Shown: positions 28,730 to 30,253 of the stretch, piece by piece
Layout of the letters: each line of letters begins with the position of its first letter
Numbering within the stretch: the first letter of the stretch is position 1
Source of the DNA: a virus
IMG/VR virus record: IMGVR_UViG_3300017613_000404
Span: 1-30,253 of that record
Strand: one strand, 5' to 3'
Length of the DNA: 30,253 nucleotides
Notes under the pieces: generated by a model
What the model was told of the DNA's origin: nothing
Seen by the model: the letters and a program-made list of their open reading frames with translations, nothing else
The model's database searches: none
Position numbers and translations under genes: made by a program

Positions 28730-30253
28730 TGATTTTCCATTTGTGCAACGATGCTTGAAGGATCAATCGCGCCACTAAGCTTCTGTGCGCTATCAGACAG
28801 TGCCGGAGCGGCTTCAATTATCTGTTGCTGTTGCTGTTGTTCTGCTCTATCGGCGCGTTCTTGCTTAACCTGCTCTGCGCTCTTTAATACATCCATGCTT
28901 GCGGAGCTTGAATACCACAGGCTATGGAGGAATTTGTCAGGGTCAATATTATCTAGACTTGAGATAAGCTGAGGCGCAATTTGACCCAACTCCCCAATCT
29001 GCCGAATAACTTCGATTGTACCCTGAGTTTCAAGATTCCTTGTACTTTGCGCAAGGCGCGTAACATATTCGATTTCAAAATCTGCTTCCTTCATCGTTGA
29101 AGGAGGCGGAGTTAGCACACCTTTGCTTTGAAGAATGTAGAAAACATACTGAAGCATCGGAGAAACAAACTCATCTTGAAGCCGTCCAATCATCGGACTA
29201 AGAATCATCATATCAGTTTTTGTGCGCTCCATTGCCTCCCATGCCGTCATATTCCTATAATCTTCAAGGGGCCTGAATAGATGGTTAAAGAAAAATCTTG
29301 TTATAGCTCCTTCTTTCCACTCCAGAACGTCCATCCCCACACCTGTATCACTTGCAGGTTGTAAGCGCTCAGGTTTGTTATTCGGATTGTTTGCGCGGTA
29401 AAAGATCTTCGCATTAGGCCTGTTTGAGATGTTTCTGACACTACCATCGTCTGGAAGCAACCACTGAGGTCCTACGCGTTGTTCTGCGCCTAGAATCACC
29501 GCTCTCTCTAGTACGTTCATAGATCGAGTTGTTGCCAATACATCCATCATTGGAGAACGGCCATAAATCTCGGCATTTCCGACTTTCCACCGACCGGAAA
29601 AGTAGGGCATATATTCATATCCACTTTCTTTGACGATCTTCTTTGATTTCTTGTGCAGGTAATACGAACCAAACTTCATGTTTAATTTCGTTATGCTTTT
29701 AGTGTCGCGGTCGGTTCGGGGGCAAACAATATGGATAAATTCATGATTCTCGCCATCAGCCGAATTACCTTGCCCTTCCTTCGCTGGATCAATGATTTCG
29801 CTAAGCTCGGCTTTCAACAATGCCTCTTCCCCGAACTCCTGAATGGCCTGCCTAGATGTCATATTCATCTCGCGCCCTACAGTATCAACTTGGCCGCGAT
29901 TATTCGTTGCGATCTTAATCGTCCCAATGCTAAAGGATCGGAAAAAGATAGGGTCTTCTTTCGTTTCACCTTCCTCGATATACATGCATATCGTCCCGAA
30001 ACATCCAAGATCTAGCAGGCACTCAAAGATTTCTTGGTCAAAATTAGAAGAACGAAGGAAGTCTAAAATCTCTCGGCTTATAGTTTCGTACCACCGAACT
30101 TCATCTTCATTAACATTTATGCGAGAATTCTTGCTTTTAAATCGCGTCCATTGGATATTCGGCGGAAACAGGTTCGCATAATTCCCAGAAGCAAAGTTGT
30201 TATTCGCCTCGATGCAGGTATCAATGATGCGCTGAGGGCTTTTCTCTTGGCCG
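28726..30253 (-). CDS. head-to-tail connector (portal) protein, 5' partial
   Basis: The reading frame is open from the right edge to the stop, at least 508 residues, so the start lies outside the window. The N-terminal visible part includes NLFPPNIQWTRF, RWYETISREILDFLRSSNF and DLGCFGTICMYIEEGE, the signature of the T7 gp8-like head-to-tail connecting protein family. Later parts GRSPMMDVLATTRSMNVLER, FFFNHLFRPLEDYRNM and ERTKTDMMILSPMIGRLQDE agree. The C-terminus has a poly-Gln run (AEQQQQQQIIEAAPALSD). An ATG at 29985 is internal. The protein forms the dodecameric DNA entry ring in the capsid. The Gln run is coded by mixed CAA/CAG codons. Confidence 0.9.
   Translation of the reverse strand, partial: GQEKSPQRIIDTCIEANNNFASGNYANLFPPNIQWTRFKSKNSRINVNEDEVRWYETISREILDFLRSSNFDQEIFECLLDLGCFGTICMYIEEGETKEDPIFFRSFSIGTIKIATNNRGQVDTVGREMNMTSRQAIQEFGEEALLKAELSEIIDPAKEGQGNSADGENHEFIHIVCPRTDRDTKSITKLNMKFGSYYLHKKSKKIVKESGYEYMPYFSGRWKVGNAEIYGRSPMMDVLATTRSMNVLERAVILGAEQRVGPQWLLPDDGSVRNISNRPNAKIFYRANNPNNKPERLQPASDTGVGMDVLEWKEGAITRFFFNHLFRPLEDYRNMTAWEAMERTKTDMMILSPMIGRLQDEFVSPMLQYVFYILQSKGVLTPPPSTMKEADFEIEYVTRLAQSTRNLETQGTIEVIRQIGELGQIAPQLISSLDNIDPDKFLHSLWYSSSASMDVLKSAEQVKQERADRAEQQQQQQIIEAAPALSDSAQKLSGAIDPSSIVAQMENQ

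Noticed and set aside
29843-30181. plus-strand frame near the right edge
   Set aside because: It is antisense to the open portal frame that continues to the window edge with clear family motifs.
1-30253. tRNA genes, CRISPR arrays, insertion sequences and attachment sites
   Set aside because: No cloverleaf with a T-loop, no regularly spaced repeats, no transposase or integrase and no terminal inverted repeats were found by reading both strands.

Overview
The window is part of a tailed-phage genome, most likely a short-tailed (podovirus-type) phage of a Gram-negative host. The evidence is the late-gene order: a T7-type head-to-tail connector (portal), scaffold, major capsid protein, tail adaptor, large tail nozzle protein, three internal virion proteins of increasing size, and then a fibre whose N-terminus resembles the T7 tail-fibre anchor. 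No integrase, phage-type RNA polymerase, DNA polymerase, terminase or recognisable endolysin is visible. These may lie outside the window, since the portal runs off the right edge. Perfect or near-perfect -35 boxes suggest transcription by host sigma-70 RNA polymerase.

Layout: bases 35-6370 are a rightward (+) early/replication arm of small, tightly packed genes, many joined by ATGA overlaps. It starts with two adjacent pairs of paralogous small genes (193/380 and 602/769), then a terminator, a replication initiator/helicase-loader gene, a DnaB-like helicase, a run of small zinc-knuckle or Cys-rich proteins, a strongly foldable intergenic RNA candidate at 4297-4419, and a beta-class DNA methyltransferase. 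Bases 6417-30253 are a leftward (-) virion arm. The two arms converge at about 6370-6417.

The leftward arm, in transcription order, is: portal (partial), small protein, scaffold, capsid (after a promoter candidate in a 168-bp gap), capsid-associated protein, a strong terminator, tail adaptor, an IF-2 N-terminal-like small protein, nozzle, three internal virion proteins (the last 1567 aa), the fibre anchor, and then a cluster of seven further likely adhesion/tail genes. That cluster includes a tailspike with a sialate O-acetylesterase-like SGNH domain, a C1q/TNF-like fibre, a LamG-like lectin, a 35-aa-repeat fibre and a BspA-like leucine-rich protein. Small membrane proteins (a lipoprotein with three membrane segments and a coiled-coil/TM protein) may serve lysis.

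Most unusual: (1) the structured RNA candidate at 4297-4419, with an 11-bp closing helix and internal arms; (2) a roughly 200-residue beta-propeller-like block in the nozzle protein that appears to split a small carbohydrate-binding-like module; (3) a terminator that abuts the start codon of the tail adaptor, which lacks a visible Shine-Dalgarno; (4) the IF-2 N-terminal-like protein inside a virion operon. All functions are inferred by reading the sequence; no searches were run.
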